Part shown: positions 26,644 to 35,566 of the stretch, piece after piece
Position numbering within the stretch: position 1 is the first letter of the stretch
Layout of the letters: the number at the start of each line of letters is the position of its first letter
From: Candidatus Rokuibacteriota bacterium
Lineage (GTDB): Bacteria > Methylomirabilota > Methylomirabilia > Rokubacteriales > CSP1-6
Reading direction: 5' to 3'
DNA: 64,000 nt
NCBI GenBank assembly: GCA_003221695.1
Contig: QHSX01000054.1
Coordinates: 62,001-126,000, forward strand
Notes under the pieces: model-generated
Told to the model about the DNA's origin: nothing
The model's database searches: none
The model's input: only the letters and a program-made list of their open reading frames with translations
Made by a program: the position numbers and the translations under genes

Positions 26644-27623
26644 GTATCCCAGCGTGCCCGTTGATCGAGCGCCTCACTGATCGCCACCAGCTCCTCGTAC
26701 TCCTGCATCCAGTAGCGGTGGTCCCGGAAGTTCGGAAAGGACGGGGGGAACGCGGGATCGTCCCACCGCCGTGCGATCCAGCCTGACATGTAGACGATGC
26801 GCAGCGCCCTCAACGGCTCGCAGAGGGCGAGGGTCGAGCGGTCGAACTCGCGGAAGAGCTCGTACCCCTCGAGGAGGTCCTCGCGCCCCCGGCGCGCCTC
26901 CGCGGAGTCGCCGCGGGCGAGGAGCCAGAGATCCTGGACGGGCGGGCCGACGAGGCAGTCGTCGAAGTCGACGAGAATCGGGCCCTCGGACGTCCAGAGC
27001 ATGTTGCCCCAGTGCAGGTCGCCATGGATGCGCTGGGCGCGCGCGGCGGCGAGCGGCGCGGCGACGGCGTCCGCGATACGGAGCGCGACGTCACGATAGC
27101 GCGGCGCCAGGGTCCCGGGGATGAAGTTGCCCGTGATCAAGGTCTCGACCGGCTCGCGGATGCGGCTCGTCACGTCGAGCCGCGGCCGCTGGGGCGCATC
27201 GCGCGCGGCGCCCACCGCGTGCATGCGACCGATGGTCCGGCCGATCCGGCGACGTTGCTCCGCATCGAGCTCGTCGAGCGTGCGCCCGCGGACCTTGGGA
27301 AACGCGGCGTAGTGGATTCCCTCGATCTCGCCGAGCGTCCCGCCGGTGCCGAGGTCGAGCGGCGCCACCGCCGGCACCTCGGCGGCCACCAGGTCGGCCA
27401 GGAAGCCGTGCTCGTCGAGGATCGTCTCGCGCGACCAGCGACCGGGCCGGTAGAACTTCACGATGAGGCGCCGCTCGTCCTCGAGCTCCACCTCGTACAC
27501 GCGGTTCTCGAACGCTCGCAACGGCAGGCAGCGCCCGGTGCAGCGGAGGCCCCCGACCTCGACCGCCTCGAGCACCCGGTTCGGGGTGAGGGAGAAGAAC
27601 GTCGCGCGGGGCTCGTCGGTCAC
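26640..27623 (-). CDS. srkA: SrkA (YihE)-like stress-response kinase
   Basis: A 327-residue protein, matching the 328 residues of E. coli SrkA, of the APH/choline-kinase fold. Visible are YEVELEDERRLIVKFYRPGRW (ATP Lys), LDEHGFLADL, the catalytic loop RIHGDLHWGNMLW (Asp) and the metal motif ILVDFDDCLVGPP. SrkA phosphorylates Ser/Thr of partners and protects against stress-induced cell death in E. coli. GTG 27623 was chosen by length and homology (TDEPRATFFSLTPNRVL). A TATACT box lies about 38 bases upstream. The stop overlaps the NYN gene. Confidence 0.87.
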   Translation of the reverse strand: MTDEPRATFFSLTPNRVLEAVEVGGLRCTGRCLPLRAFENRVYEVELEDERRLIVKFYRPGRWSRETILDEHGFLADLVAAEVPAVAPLDLGTGGTLGEIEGIHYAAFPKVRGRTLDELDAEQRRRIGRTIGRMHAVGAARDAPQRPRLDVTSRIREPVETLITGNFIPGTLAPRYRDVALRIADAVAAPLAAARAQRIHGDLHWGNMLWTSEGPILVDFDDCLVGPPVQDLWLLARGDSAEARRGREDLLEGYELFREFDRSTLALCEPLRALRIVYMSGWIARRWDDPAFPPSFPNFRDHRYWMQEYEELVAISEALDQRARWDT

Positions 27624-27720
27624 GCGCGCTCGACCCGAATCGCCATCACGATGCCTCGCCCTGAGTATACGATCGAGACGACGCCGGACACCCCCTGATA
27701 CCATAGCGCACCGTGCTTCG

Positions 27721-28341
27721 ATGATGGCCAAGGCTTCGCTCCATCTCGCGCGTGACCCGGTGATGCGCGCGCTCATCCGCCGTCACGGCCCGTGTGGCCT
27801 CGCGCCCGAGACGCGCTCGCCGTACGAGGCCCTGTCGCGCGCGATCGCCCACCAGCAGCTCAACGGGCGGGCCGCCCAGACCATCCTCGAGCGCTTCGTC
27901 GCCCTCTTCCCGAGCGGGCGCTTTCCCACGCCGACGGCCGTGCTCGCGACGCGGGCGACCACGCTCCGCCGTGCCGGCTTCTCGCGCGCCAAGGTCCGCG
28001 CGCTCAAGGACATCGCGCGCCACGCCGTCAAAGGCGTGGTGCCGACACGGCGCGCCTGCGGGCGGCTCGGCGACGACGAGATCATCGCACGGCTGACGCA
28101 GATCTACGGCGTGGGTCGGTGGACCGTGGAGATGCTGCTCATCTTCACGCTGGGGCGGCGCGACGTGCTGCCGGTGGACGACTTCGGCGTGCGCGAGGGC
28201 TTCCGCGTCGCCTACGGCCGTCGCGCCCGGCCGACGCCGAAGGCGCTCCGCGCGTACGGCGAGCGCTGGAAGCCGTACCGCTCGGTGGCGGCCTGGTACC
28301 TCTGGCGGGCGGCGAACGAGGCGCGACGGGTGACGACGTAG
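27721..28341 (+). CDS. alkA: DNA-3-methyladenine glycosylase II (AlkA family)
   Basis: A 206-residue HhH-GPD glycosylase that removes alkylated bases. AIAHQQLNGRAAQTILERF, the helix-hairpin-helix IYGVGRWTVEMLLIFTLGR and the catalytic Asp in LPVDDFGVREGF are present, and it ends KPYRSVAAWYLWRA. It lacks the N-terminal domain of E. coli AlkA, as do many short bacterial versions. Two ATG codons, 27721 and 27724, are possible starts. It is divergent from srkA and ends 15 bases before the convergent glnS gene. Confidence 0.93.
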   Translation: MMAKASLHLARDPVMRALIRRHGPCGLAPETRSPYEALSRAIAHQQLNGRAAQTILERFVALFPSGRFPTPTAVLATRATTLRRAGFSRAKVRALKDIARHAVKGVVPTRRACGRLGDDEIIARLTQIYGVGRWTVEMLLIFTLGRRDVLPVDDFGVREGFRVAYGRRARPTPKALRAYGERWKPYRSVAAWYLWRAANEARRVTT

Positions 28342-28356
28342 ACGCGACGACGTCGG

Positions 28357-30027
28357 TCAGGCGCGGGCCGCCTCGATCTTTGCCCAGGTGTCGCGGAGGC
28401 CCACCGTGCGGTTGAAGACCAGGCCCGCGGGCAACGAGTCGGGCCCGTCCACGCAGAAGTAGCCCTGGCGCTCGAACTGGTAGCGCGACTCGGGCGCGGC
28501 GCCGGCCAGCGACGGCTCGACGCGGCAGCCGGTCAGCGTCTCGAGCGATCGTGGGTTCAGAACCGTCTTGACATCTTCCACCTCGTCGGGCTTGGGGACC
28601 GAGAAGAGGTTGTCATACAGACGCACCTCGGCGGGGACGGCGTGGGACGCCGAGACCCAGTGGATGGTCCCCTTCACCTTGCGCCCGCGCGAGTCGCCGC
28701 CGCGGCTCGCGGGGTCGTAGGTGCAGCGCACCTCGGTGACCTCCCCGCCCAGCCCCTTCACCACGCCCGTGCACTTGACGACGTAGGCGTAGCGCAGGCG
28801 CACCTCGGCGCCGGGCGAGAGCCGGAAGTACTTGGGCGGCGGGGGATCGCGGAAGTCGTCCTGCTCGATGTAGAGGACGCGGGAGAAGGGCACCTTGCGC
28901 GTACCGGCCCGCGCGTCCTCGGGGTTGTTGACGGCGTCGAGTTCCTCGACCCGCTCCTCGGGATAGTTCTCGATCACGAGCCTGAGCGGCCGCAGGACCG
29001 CCATGCGGCGGAGCGCGCGCCGGTTCAGGTCCTCGCGGACACAGTGCTCGAGGAGCGCGATGTCTCGGAGGTTGGCGGCCTTGGTGACCCCGACACGCTC
29101 GCAAAAGTCGCGGATGGCCTCGGGGGTATAGCCGCGGCGGCGCAGGCCCGCGAGGGTCGGCATGCGCGGGTCGTCCCAGCCGGAGACCAGCCCCTCCTCT
29201 ACGAGCGTGAGGAGCTTCCGCTTCGACATGACCGTGTGGGAGAGATTCAGACGCGCGAACTCGATCTGCCGCGGGTGATGGATGGCGAGCTGCTCGAGGT
29301 ACCAGTCGTAGAGCGGGCGGTGGTCCTCGTACTCGAGCGTGCAGATGGAATGGGTCACGCCCTCGATCGAGTCGGACTGGCCGTGGGCCCAATCGTACAT
29401 CGGATAGATGCACCACGTGTCGCCCGTGCGCTGATGGGTGGCCTTGCGGATCCGGTACATGACGGGGTCGCGCAGATTGATGTTGCCCGACGACATGTCG
29501 ATCTTGGCGCGCAGGGTCTTCGAGCCGTCCTCGAACTCGCCGTGGCGCATGCGCTCGAAGAGGCCCAGGTTCTCCGCCACGCTTCGATTGCGGTACGGGC
29601 TCTCGCGCCCCGGCTCGGTGAGCGTGCCGCGGTATTCGGACATCTGGTCGGCCGTGAGATCGTCCACGTAGGCCTTGCCCATCTTGATGAGCTGCACCGC
29701 CCATTCGTAGAGCTGCTCGAAGTAGTCCGACGCGTGGTAAAGGTGCTCGCCCCAGTCGAAGCCGAGCCAGCGCACGTCACGCATGATCGCGTCCACGTAC
29801 TCCTGGCTCTCCTTCGCGGGGTTGGTGTCGTCGAACCGGAGGTGGCAGCGCCCGCCGAACTCGCGCGCGGCCCCGAAGTCGATCGAGATCGCCTGGGCAT
29901 GGCCGATGTGGAGATACCCGTTCGGCTCGGGCGGAAAGCGCGTGACGACACCCTTGAAGCGCCGGGTCTGGAGGTCCTCGATGACCGCGTCACGGATGAA
30001 GTTGGAGGGCTTCGGCGCGTCGCTCAT
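28357..30027 (-). CDS. glnS: Glutaminyl-tRNA synthetase
   Basis: A 556-residue class Ib synthetase close in length to E. coli GlnRS (554). The HIGH motif is in [15 protein letters not shown] (residues 40-43), the KMSKS equivalent is VMSKRKL, and the QTYDFA-type binding pocket and beta-barrel anticodon domain ([10 protein letters not shown] ... [10 protein letters not shown]) are all present. It charges tRNA-Gln directly, so this organism need not rely on GatCAB for Gln-tRNA. No clear ribosome site precedes ATG 30027. Confidence 0.97.
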   Translation of the reverse strand: MSDAPKPSNFIRDAVIEDLQTRRFKGVVTRFPPEPNGYLHIGHAQAISIDFGAAREFGGRCHLRFDDTNPAKESQEYVDAIMRDVRWLGFDWGEHLYHASDYFEQLYEWAVQLIKMGKAYVDDLTADQMSEYRGTLTEPGRESPYRNRSVAENLGLFERMRHGEFEDGSKTLRAKIDMSSGNINLRDPVMYRIRKATHQRTGDTWCIYPMYDWAHGQSDSIEGVTHSICTLEYEDHRPLYDWYLEQLAIHHPRQIEFARLNLSHTVMSKRKLLTLVEEGLVSGWDDPRMPTLAGLRRRGYTPEAIRDFCERVGVTKAANLRDIALLEHCVREDLNRRALRRMAVLRPLRLVIENYPEERVEELDAVNNPEDARAGTRKVPFSRVLYIEQDDFRDPPPPKYFRLSPGAEVRLRYAYVVKCTGVVKGLGGEVTEVRCTYDPASRGGDSRGRKVKGTIHWVSASHAVPAEVRLYDNLFSVPKPDEVEDVKTVLNPRSLETLTGCRVEPSLAGAAPESRYQFERQGYFCVDGPDSLPAGLVFNRTVGLRDTWAKIEAARA

Positions 30028-30109
30028 CGCTTAGATGGTATCACCACACCGTCTCGACCAGCCGCCACGGCCGGTGTGATCTCCTTGACCACCACGCCCG
30101 TCTCCTCGG

Positions 30110-30484
30110 TCAGCAGCGGGCGGCGTCGGCGATGAGAAGCCGGAGGTCGCCGCTCACCGGGTCGTACTCGAAGTCGTTCCCGGCGCACTGGAATCGTGGC
30201 GGACTCTGCAGGAGCGTCAGCACGGCGGCCTTGTCGGCAGGCCACTGACCGTTCTGCGCGTGGTGGGCACGCACCATGGCCTGGACCGAGACGAGGGTGG
30301 CCTGGTCTGCCGAGAGCCTCGCGTGGGCGATCGGACGCTCCTCCTGGATCATCTCGACCGTCCGCGCGGTGGAGCCGAGGTAGCGGACGAGCAGGAAGCC
30401 GGCCAACGCGACGACCACCAGCACGAGCAGGATCTCGATGAGGCCGAACCCGCGCTGGCCGGTCCGCCGTCGGGCGAGGATCAT
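30110..30484 (-). CDS. Type IV pilin-like protein (pseudopilin)
   Basis: A 124-residue protein with a class III signal: short basic leader (ILARRRTGQRG), cleavage after Gly, then FGLIEILLVLVVVALAGFLLV with the conserved Glu at +5 (+1 being F). The C-terminus is soluble with two cysteines. It could be a minor pilin or a type II secretion pseudopilin, but no other pilus gene is in the window. ATG 30484 was chosen because TAATGT (30492-30497) sits 7 bases upstream; the earlier GTG at 30493 overlaps that box. Confidence 0.83.
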   Translation of the reverse strand: MILARRRTGQRGFGLIEILLVLVVVALAGFLLVRYLGSTARTVEMIQEERPIAHARLSADQATLVSVQAMVRAHHAQNGQWPADKAAVLTLLQSPPRFQCAGNDFEYDPVSGDLRLLIADAARC

Positions 30485-30507
30485 GCTGATCACATTACCC
30501 TATCCAG

Positions 30508-30536
30508 TTGACGGACGTCCGCCGAGCGCATAGAGT
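30508..30536 (+). promoter_or_regulatory. Sigma-70-type promoter of the MFS operon
   Basis: TTGACG (30508-30513) and TAGAGT (30531-30536) are separated by exactly 17 bases. The GTG start of the transporter lies 9 bases after the -10, so the leader would be two or three bases at most. Confidence 0.6.
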
Positions 30537-30545
30537 GACGCGCCT

Positions 30546-31769
30546 GTGACCGATTCGGGTCGCCTCTACTACGGCTGGGTCGTCGTCGCGGCGCTCTCCC
30601 TCACCGAGGTCGTGTCGTGGGGCATCCTCTACTACGGCTTCCCGGTCCTGCTCCGCCCCATGGAGGCCGACCTCGGCTGGTCGCGTGTCGAGATCACCGG
30701 CGCCTTCTCGGTCGGCATGGGCGTGGCGGCGCTCGCCGCGCTGCCGGTCGGGCGCTGGATCGACCGCCATGGCGCTCGCGCGCTCATGACGATGGGATCG
30801 TGTCTGGGGACGGCGCTCCTCCTCGTCTGGTCGCGCGTCGAGAGCCTTCCCGCTTTCTATGCGGTCTGGTGCCTGACGGGGCTCGCCCTCGCCGCGACGC
30901 TCTACGAGCCCGCGTTCGCCGCGGTCGTCGGCTGGTTCAGGACTCGCGGGAGGGACAAGGCGCTCCTCACCGTCACGCTGGCCGGCGCGCTCGCCAGCAC
31001 CATCTTCATGCCGCTCGAGGCATGGCTCGTCACACGGCTCGGCTGGCGGGGCGCGCTGCTCGCTCTTGCCGTCATCCTGGCCGTGATCACCATTCCGCTC
31101 CATGCGCTCATCCTCCGGCCGGCCCCGCTTCGCCCGTCGCCCGCGGGCGCCGACGGCGCGGAGGTCCCGGTGCCGGGCCTGACGCTCGGCGCGTCGGTAC
31201 GGATGCCGGTCTTCTGGGTGCTGGCGGTCGCGTTCTTCGTCGCAAACTTTGCGACGATCTCGGTCACCATCCATCTCATCCCCTATCTCACCGATCGCGG
31301 CTACTCCCCGACCGTGGCCGCCGCGATGATCGGCTGGATGGGCGCCATGCAGCTGCCCGCACGGCTCGTCTTTGCGCCGATCGCCGCGCGCTTCGGCCAC
31401 CGGGCCGTCACCGGCGTGATCTTCTTCGTCCAGGCGGTCTCGCTCGCCCAGCTCGCGCTGGCGGCGCGCCTCCCGACACTCGTGCCGATGCTGGTCATGC
31501 TCGGCGCCGCCAACGGCATGGCGACGCTCGCGCGGGCGACGATCATCGCGGAGATCTTCGGGTCACGCCACTACGGCTCGATCAGCGGGGCAATCGCGCT
31601 CGGCGCCAACGGGGCGCGCGCCCTCGCGCCCGTCGGCGCCGCGCTCCTCATGGTGGCGCTCGGCGGCTACGAGCGCGTCTTCGGACTCCTGGCCGCGGCG
31701 CTCATGGTCGCGGGCCTCGGCGTCGTGGCGACGCGAGGCGAGCACAGCGAGCGCGACGAAATGAGGTAG
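30546..31769 (+). CDS. MFS transporter
   Basis: A 407-residue major-facilitator permease with twelve predicted membrane segments in two six-helix halves. The loop between helices 2 and 3 carries the family motif GRWIDRHGAR, and an equivalent lies in the second half (APIAARFGHRAV). The start GWVVVAALSLTEVVSWGILYYGF is typical of oxalate/formate- and monocarboxylate-type MFS proteins; the substrate is unknown. It heads an apparent five-gene operon with the small Cys/His protein, S9 peptidase, UdgX fusion and DinB-like genes. Confidence 0.9.
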   Translation: MTDSGRLYYGWVVVAALSLTEVVSWGILYYGFPVLLRPMEADLGWSRVEITGAFSVGMGVAALAALPVGRWIDRHGARALMTMGSCLGTALLLVWSRVESLPAFYAVWCLTGLALAATLYEPAFAAVVGWFRTRGRDKALLTVTLAGALASTIFMPLEAWLVTRLGWRGALLALAVILAVITIPLHALILRPAPLRPSPAGADGAEVPVPGLTLGASVRMPVFWVLAVAFFVANFATISVTIHLIPYLTDRGYSPTVAAAMIGWMGAMQLPARLVFAPIAARFGHRAVTGVIFFVQAVSLAQLALAARLPTLVPMLVMLGAANGMATLARATIIAEIFGSRHYGSISGAIALGANGARALAPVGAALLMVALGGYERVFGLLAAALMVAGLGVVATRGEHSERDEMR

Positions 31770-31778
31770 GGTACGAGC

Positions 31779-32102
31779 ATGAGCACCGGGTTCACCCGTG
31801 TCGACGGCTGCGACCTCTGCCGCGCCGCGCGGATCACCCCGTGGCATTACGAGGACGAGATCTGCTGGATCGCGGAGTGTGAGATCTGTGAGGTTCCCAT
31901 GGTCGTCTGGCGGTATCACGGGACCACGCCCCCCGACCAGCACGTCGCGCACATGCGCGAGCATCTGACCAGGGTCGCCACGACGCGGTTCGGGGAGTTC
32001 TGGGTGGACGACCACATGCGCAACATCCCCGACCACTGGCACGCCCACGGCCGACCCGCCGGCGGCTTCTTCGGCCACGGTGTCCAGCGGAGGAGCACGT
32101 GA
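31779..32102 (+). CDS. Small conserved Cys/His-rich protein
   Basis: A 107-residue soluble protein of unrecognised function. It begins with CDLC (residues 11-14), has CEIC at about 34-37, and carries many histidines, including HVAHMREHL and DHWHAHG. These could bind zinc. The general shape (Cys pair, buried Trp, late His cluster) is reminiscent of HIT-like proteins, but no H-x-H-x-H signature is present. It lies 9 bases after the MFS gene; TAGGGT sits 6 bases before its ATG. Its stop overlaps the next gene by GTGA. Confidence 0.72.
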   Translation: MSTGFTRVDGCDLCRAARITPWHYEDEICWIAECEICEVPMVVWRYHGTTPPDQHVAHMREHLTRVATTRFGEFWVDDHMRNIPDHWHAHGRPAGGFFGHGVQRRST

Positions 32103-34060
32103 ACAGGCATGCCTCCGCTCCCGCGATCGTGCTGTCGGCCGTCCTGGCGTCGGGGTGCGCCGTGGCGCCGCCCGCTCCGCCGGCGCCTGCCGCCGACACC
32201 ACGGCCGGCGCCGCGCCCCCCGAGCTGATCGCGCTGAGCCACTTCTTCGCCAGCCGCGAGGCCAACTGGGGCTACCGCGTATCGCCAGACGGCACGCGAC
32301 TCGGGTGGATCACCTCCCACGGCGGCCGCAGCACCATTCACGTCCGCACGTTGGGCCGGAACGATACCCGTCCCATCGACACCCACTCGCGGCGGGCGAT
32401 TTACTGGTTCACGTGGGCGCGCGACAGCCGCCACGCCTTGTATCTTCAAGACGAGAACGGCGACGAGAACCACCACGTGTACCTCGCGTCGATCGAGCGC
32501 CCGGATGACCCGCCCGTTGATCTGACCCCGTTTCCCGGTAGCCGTGCCTGGATCGACCGGGTGATCCGCTCCGATCCCGACCATATCGTCATCGCGTGGA
32601 ACAAGCGCGACCGGGCCGTGTTCGATCTCTACCGAGTGAATCTCGCCACACGCGAGCACGCGTTGATCGCGGAAAATCCCGGCGATGTCACGGAGTGGCT
32701 GACGGATTCGGAGGGACGCGTGCGCGGCCGGATCCGCCACGTTGGCCCCGACGTGCGGCATCTCGAGGTCCTCCGTGACAGCGGCTGGGCGGTGCTGCAG
32801 CCCCTCGACCTCGAGGAGTTCAACCTCCAGATGCTCGGCGTCACCCCCGACGACCGCGGGCTCTGGCTCCTCTCGAGCCGCGGGCGCGACCGGCTCTCGC
32901 TGGTCCGCGTGGATCTCGCCAGCGGGGCAGAGTCGCTCGTGCACGACGACCCCGAGCTCGACCTCGAGTGGGTGGGCATGAGCGAGCGGACACGAGAACC
33001 GCTCGCCGTCGTCACGGATCCTGGCCGCCAGGCGATCCGTTTCTTCGACGCGGCGCTCGAGGCGGACCTGGCGGTTCTCCGGCGGCATTCGCCGACGGGC
33101 CTCCGCATCCTGAGCTTCGACGACGGTGAGCGCCTCGTGACTGTCGAGGTGTTCACCGAGAAGGGGTACGAGAATTATCTCGTCGATCGGCGGACAGGGG
33201 AGACACACCTTCTCGGTCGTTCGCAGATGGTCCAGTTCGCTCACGCGCTGGGCACGACCGAGCCGATAACGCTGAGCGCCCGCGACGGCGTCCGCCTCCG
33301 CGGGTACCTCACGCGCCCGCCGGGCTTCGGGGCCCCGGGACCGATGGTGCTCGTCGTCCACGGCGGGCACTGGGCCCGCGACTACTGGCGCTACGCTCCC
33401 GTCGTTCAGTTCCTGGCCAACCGAGGCTACGCTGTCCTCCAGGTGAACTACCGCGGCTCGACCGGCTACGGGCGTGCCTTCCGCGAGCTGGCGGTTGGCG
33501 AGTACGCGGGCAAGATGCATGACGACCTGATCGACTCCGTGAGATGGGCGGTCGCCGGCGGCGTCGCCGATCCGGCGCGGGTGGCGATCTACGGTGGCAG
33601 CTACGGCGGATACGCCGCGCTCGTCGGCATGACGTTCACCCCCGATGTCTTCGCCTGCGGTGTCGACATCGTGGGCATCTCGAACCTGGTCTCGTTTTAC
33701 GAGACGGTGCCACCGTACTGGAAGGTGTCGGTCATGCCGCTCTTTCACAAATACGTCGGCGACCCGAGCCGTCCCGAGGATCGCCGGCGCTTGGAGGCGA
33801 AGTCGCCACTCTTCAAGGCGGACCAGGTCAAGCGCCCCCTGCTCATCATCCACGGCGCCAGGGACATCCGCGTCAACGTCCGGGAGTCCGAGCAGATGAT
33901 CGCCGCGCTCAATCGGGCCGGGAAAGACGTGCGCTCCGTCGTCTTCCCCGACGAGGGGCACCGGCGCGAGTACGGCAACTGGCGAAATGCGCTTCGACAT
34001 TACTCTGAAGTGGAGAACTTCCTCGCCCGCTGCCTGGGGGGCCGGAAGTCCGGGCCATGA
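32099..34060 (+). CDS. S9-family peptidase (dipeptidyl/acylaminoacyl-peptidase type), lipoprotein
   Basis: A 653-residue serine peptidase. The N-terminal lipobox LASGC suggests a lipid-anchored periplasmic or outer-membrane protein. A seven-bladed beta-propeller (about 50-400) precedes an alpha/beta-hydrolase domain with the nucleophile GGSYGGYAAL, the Asp region IIHGARDIRVNV and the His in PDEGHRREYGNW. It removes dipeptides or acyl-amino acids from short peptides. The GTG start overlaps the previous stop, and its own stop overlaps the UdgX fusion gene (ATGA). Confidence 0.92.
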   Translation: MNRHASAPAIVLSAVLASGCAVAPPAPPAPAADTTAGAAPPELIALSHFFASREANWGYRVSPDGTRLGWITSHGGRSTIHVRTLGRNDTRPIDTHSRRAIYWFTWARDSRHALYLQDENGDENHHVYLASIERPDDPPVDLTPFPGSRAWIDRVIRSDPDHIVIAWNKRDRAVFDLYRVNLATREHALIAENPGDVTEWLTDSEGRVRGRIRHVGPDVRHLEVLRDSGWAVLQPLDLEEFNLQMLGVTPDDRGLWLLSSRGRDRLSLVRVDLASGAESLVHDDPELDLEWVGMSERTREPLAVVTDPGRQAIRFFDAALEADLAVLRRHSPTGLRILSFDDGERLVTVEVFTEKGYENYLVDRRTGETHLLGRSQMVQFAHALGTTEPITLSARDGVRLRGYLTRPPGFGAPGPMVLVVHGGHWARDYWRYAPVVQFLANRGYAVLQVNYRGSTGYGRAFRELAVGEYAGKMHDDLIDSVRWAVAGGVADPARVAIYGGSYGGYAALVGMTFTPDVFACGVDIVGISNLVSFYETVPPYWKVSVMPLFHKYVGDPSRPEDRRRLEAKSPLFKADQVKRPLLIIHGARDIRVNVRESEQMIAALNRAGKDVRSVVFPDEGHRREYGNWRNALRHYSEVENFLARCLGGRKSGP

Positions 34061-35058
34061 GAACGGTCGCGATCACGCCGACATTCGAGGGCTGGCAGTC
34101 TGCGGCGCGCGCGCTCCTGCGCGAGGGTGTCGCCCCGGCGGAGGTGGGCTGGCGCGAGGCCGCGCCGGGCGAAGCGCCGACGAACGCAGCGCACGACGCG
34201 CCGGCGCCTGGCGCCGCGCGCGTGCCGCGCCAGTTCTTGGATCTGGCGCGGCAGGCGGCGAGCGCCGCCGATCCCGCGCGCTGGCAGGTGCTGTACGACG
34301 TGCTCTGGCGGCTCGTCCGCGAGAACCGCGATCTCCTGAACGACACGTGCGACCCGCAGGTGCGAAGGCTCAACGCGCTCGCCGCCCAGACGCGGCGCGA
34401 GGCCCATCGCGCCGAGACCGACGAGGCGCTGAGGCTCGAGCAGCAGGGCGCGGGCGCCGCGTCGTTCGTTCCGGCCGGCGCGAGCCTCGCCGAGCTCCGG
34501 GCGGCGGCGGCGCGCTGCACCGGGTGCGAGCTCTACCGCCGGGCGACCCAGACCGTCTTCGGCCGCGGTCCCGCCGAGGCTCGCATCGTGCTCGTCGGCG
34601 AGCAGCCGGGCGACCAGGAGGATCTGAAGGGCGCGCCGTTCGTCGGCCCGGCGGGCGAGGTGCTCGACCGCGCCCTGGCCGAGGTGGGCCTGGACCGCGC
34701 GCGGCTCTACGTCACGAACGCGGTGAAGCACTTCAAATTCGTCGAGCGGGGCAAGCGCCGCATCCACCAGACGCCGCGCCTCAGCGAGATCGCGGCCTGC
34801 CGGCCCTGGATGGAGGCCGAGATCGCGGCGATCAAGCCCGGGGTGCTGGTGTGCCTCGGCGCGACCGCCGCGCGCGTGATCGTCGGCCCTGACTTCCGGC
34901 TGCTACGGGATCGCGGCCGGTTCCTTCCGACGCGCTGGAGCGAGAAGACGATCGCCACGCTGCACCCCTCCGCCGTGTTGCGCGGCGAGGACGCGACGCA
35001 GCAGGCGCGGCTCTACGGGATGCTGGTCGAGGACCTCAAGCTCGTCGCGGGAGCCTAG
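34057..35058 (+). CDS. udgX: UdgX uracil-DNA-crosslinking glycosylase fused to a partial DUF4130 domain
   Basis: A 333-residue protein. Residues 135-333 are a family 4-like uracil-DNA glycosylase with the iron-sulfur cysteines C154, C157, C248 and C266, motif A GEQPGDQE (181-188) and HPSAVLR (303-309). The UdgX hallmark loop KRRIH (233-237) is complete; its His forms a covalent bond with uracil-containing DNA in Mycobacterium UdgX. Residues 1-118 resemble the first half of DUF4130 (TIGR03915), for example VPRQFLDLARQ and WQVLYDVLWRL. The second half of that domain, usually with RRDIHKM..FVRF, is missing. The start is coupled to the S9 peptidase gene. Confidence 0.88.
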   Translation: MRTVAITPTFEGWQSAARALLREGVAPAEVGWREAAPGEAPTNAAHDAPAPGAARVPRQFLDLARQAASAADPARWQVLYDVLWRLVRENRDLLNDTCDPQVRRLNALAAQTRREAHRAETDEALRLEQQGAGAASFVPAGASLAELRAAAARCTGCELYRRATQTVFGRGPAEARIVLVGEQPGDQEDLKGAPFVGPAGEVLDRALAEVGLDRARLYVTNAVKHFKFVERGKRRIHQTPRLSEIAACRPWMEAEIAAIKPGVLVCLGATAARVIVGPDFRLLRDRGRFLPTRWSEKTIATLHPSAVLRGEDATQQARLYGMLVEDLKLVAGA

Positions 35059-35092
35059 CGTCCAGGCGGACGCCCTGCAAGAGGAGAGACCG

Positions 35093-35548
35093 ATGAACGT
35101 CGATCGTTCGTACGTCGGTGAGAACGATGCTCAGCGCGAGCGGCTGCGCGCGCTCGTCCGGCGCTTGACCGACCAGGAGCTCGGCCGCCCGATGAGCGCC
35201 GGCTGGACGATCGCCGGCGTCCTGGGTCACCTGGCGTTCTGGGACCAGCGGGTCCTGGTCCTCCTCGAGCGCTGGGAGCGCGCGGGGCCGTCCGCCGTGC
35301 CGCCGGTGCTCGATCACGCCGCCGTCGACTGGATCAACGACGCCGCCAAGCCGCTGCTCCTCGCGTTGCTCCCGCGGCGGGCGGCCGACCTGGCGGTCTC
35401 GATCGCCGAGGCGGTCGATCGCAAGGTCAAGGCGCTGCCGGACGAGTTCGTCGTGCGAAACGTGGCCGCAGGCACCCCGGTCAACCTGCTGCGCGCCGAG
35501 CACCGCCGAGAGCACCTCGACGAGATCGAGCGGGCGCTCCGGGGCTGA
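35093..35548 (+). CDS. DinB-like/maleylpyruvate isomerase N-domain four-helix protein
   Basis: A 151-residue helical protein of the DinB/YfiT-like superfamily. Metal-binding histidines lie at AGVLGHLAFWD (about residue 43) and HRREHLDEI near the C-terminus. These proteins are putative thiol-dependent metalloenzymes; the thiol cofactor is unknown here. AGGAGAGACCG gives a good ribosome site. It is the last gene of the MFS operon, 34 bases after the UdgX fusion gene. Confidence 0.85.
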   Translation: MNVDRSYVGENDAQRERLRALVRRLTDQELGRPMSAGWTIAGVLGHLAFWDQRVLVLLERWERAGPSAVPPVLDHAAVDWINDAAKPLLLALLPRRAADLAVSIAEAVDRKVKALPDEFVVRNVAAGTPVNLLRAEHRREHLDEIERALRG

Positions 35549-35566
35549 GGCGGCGCGGATCGCGCG

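Noticed and set aside
30024-30109. Short coding-like stretch (EETGVVVKEITPAVA) between glnS and the pseudopilin gene
   Set aside because: Too short, with no start or ribosome site, and not in frame with the pseudopilin; probably chance, though a gene remnant is possible.
31916-34000. 694-residue open frame antisense to the S9 peptidase
   Set aside because: Shadow of the peptidase codons; no motifs or signal, and the peptidase triad is intact on the other strand.
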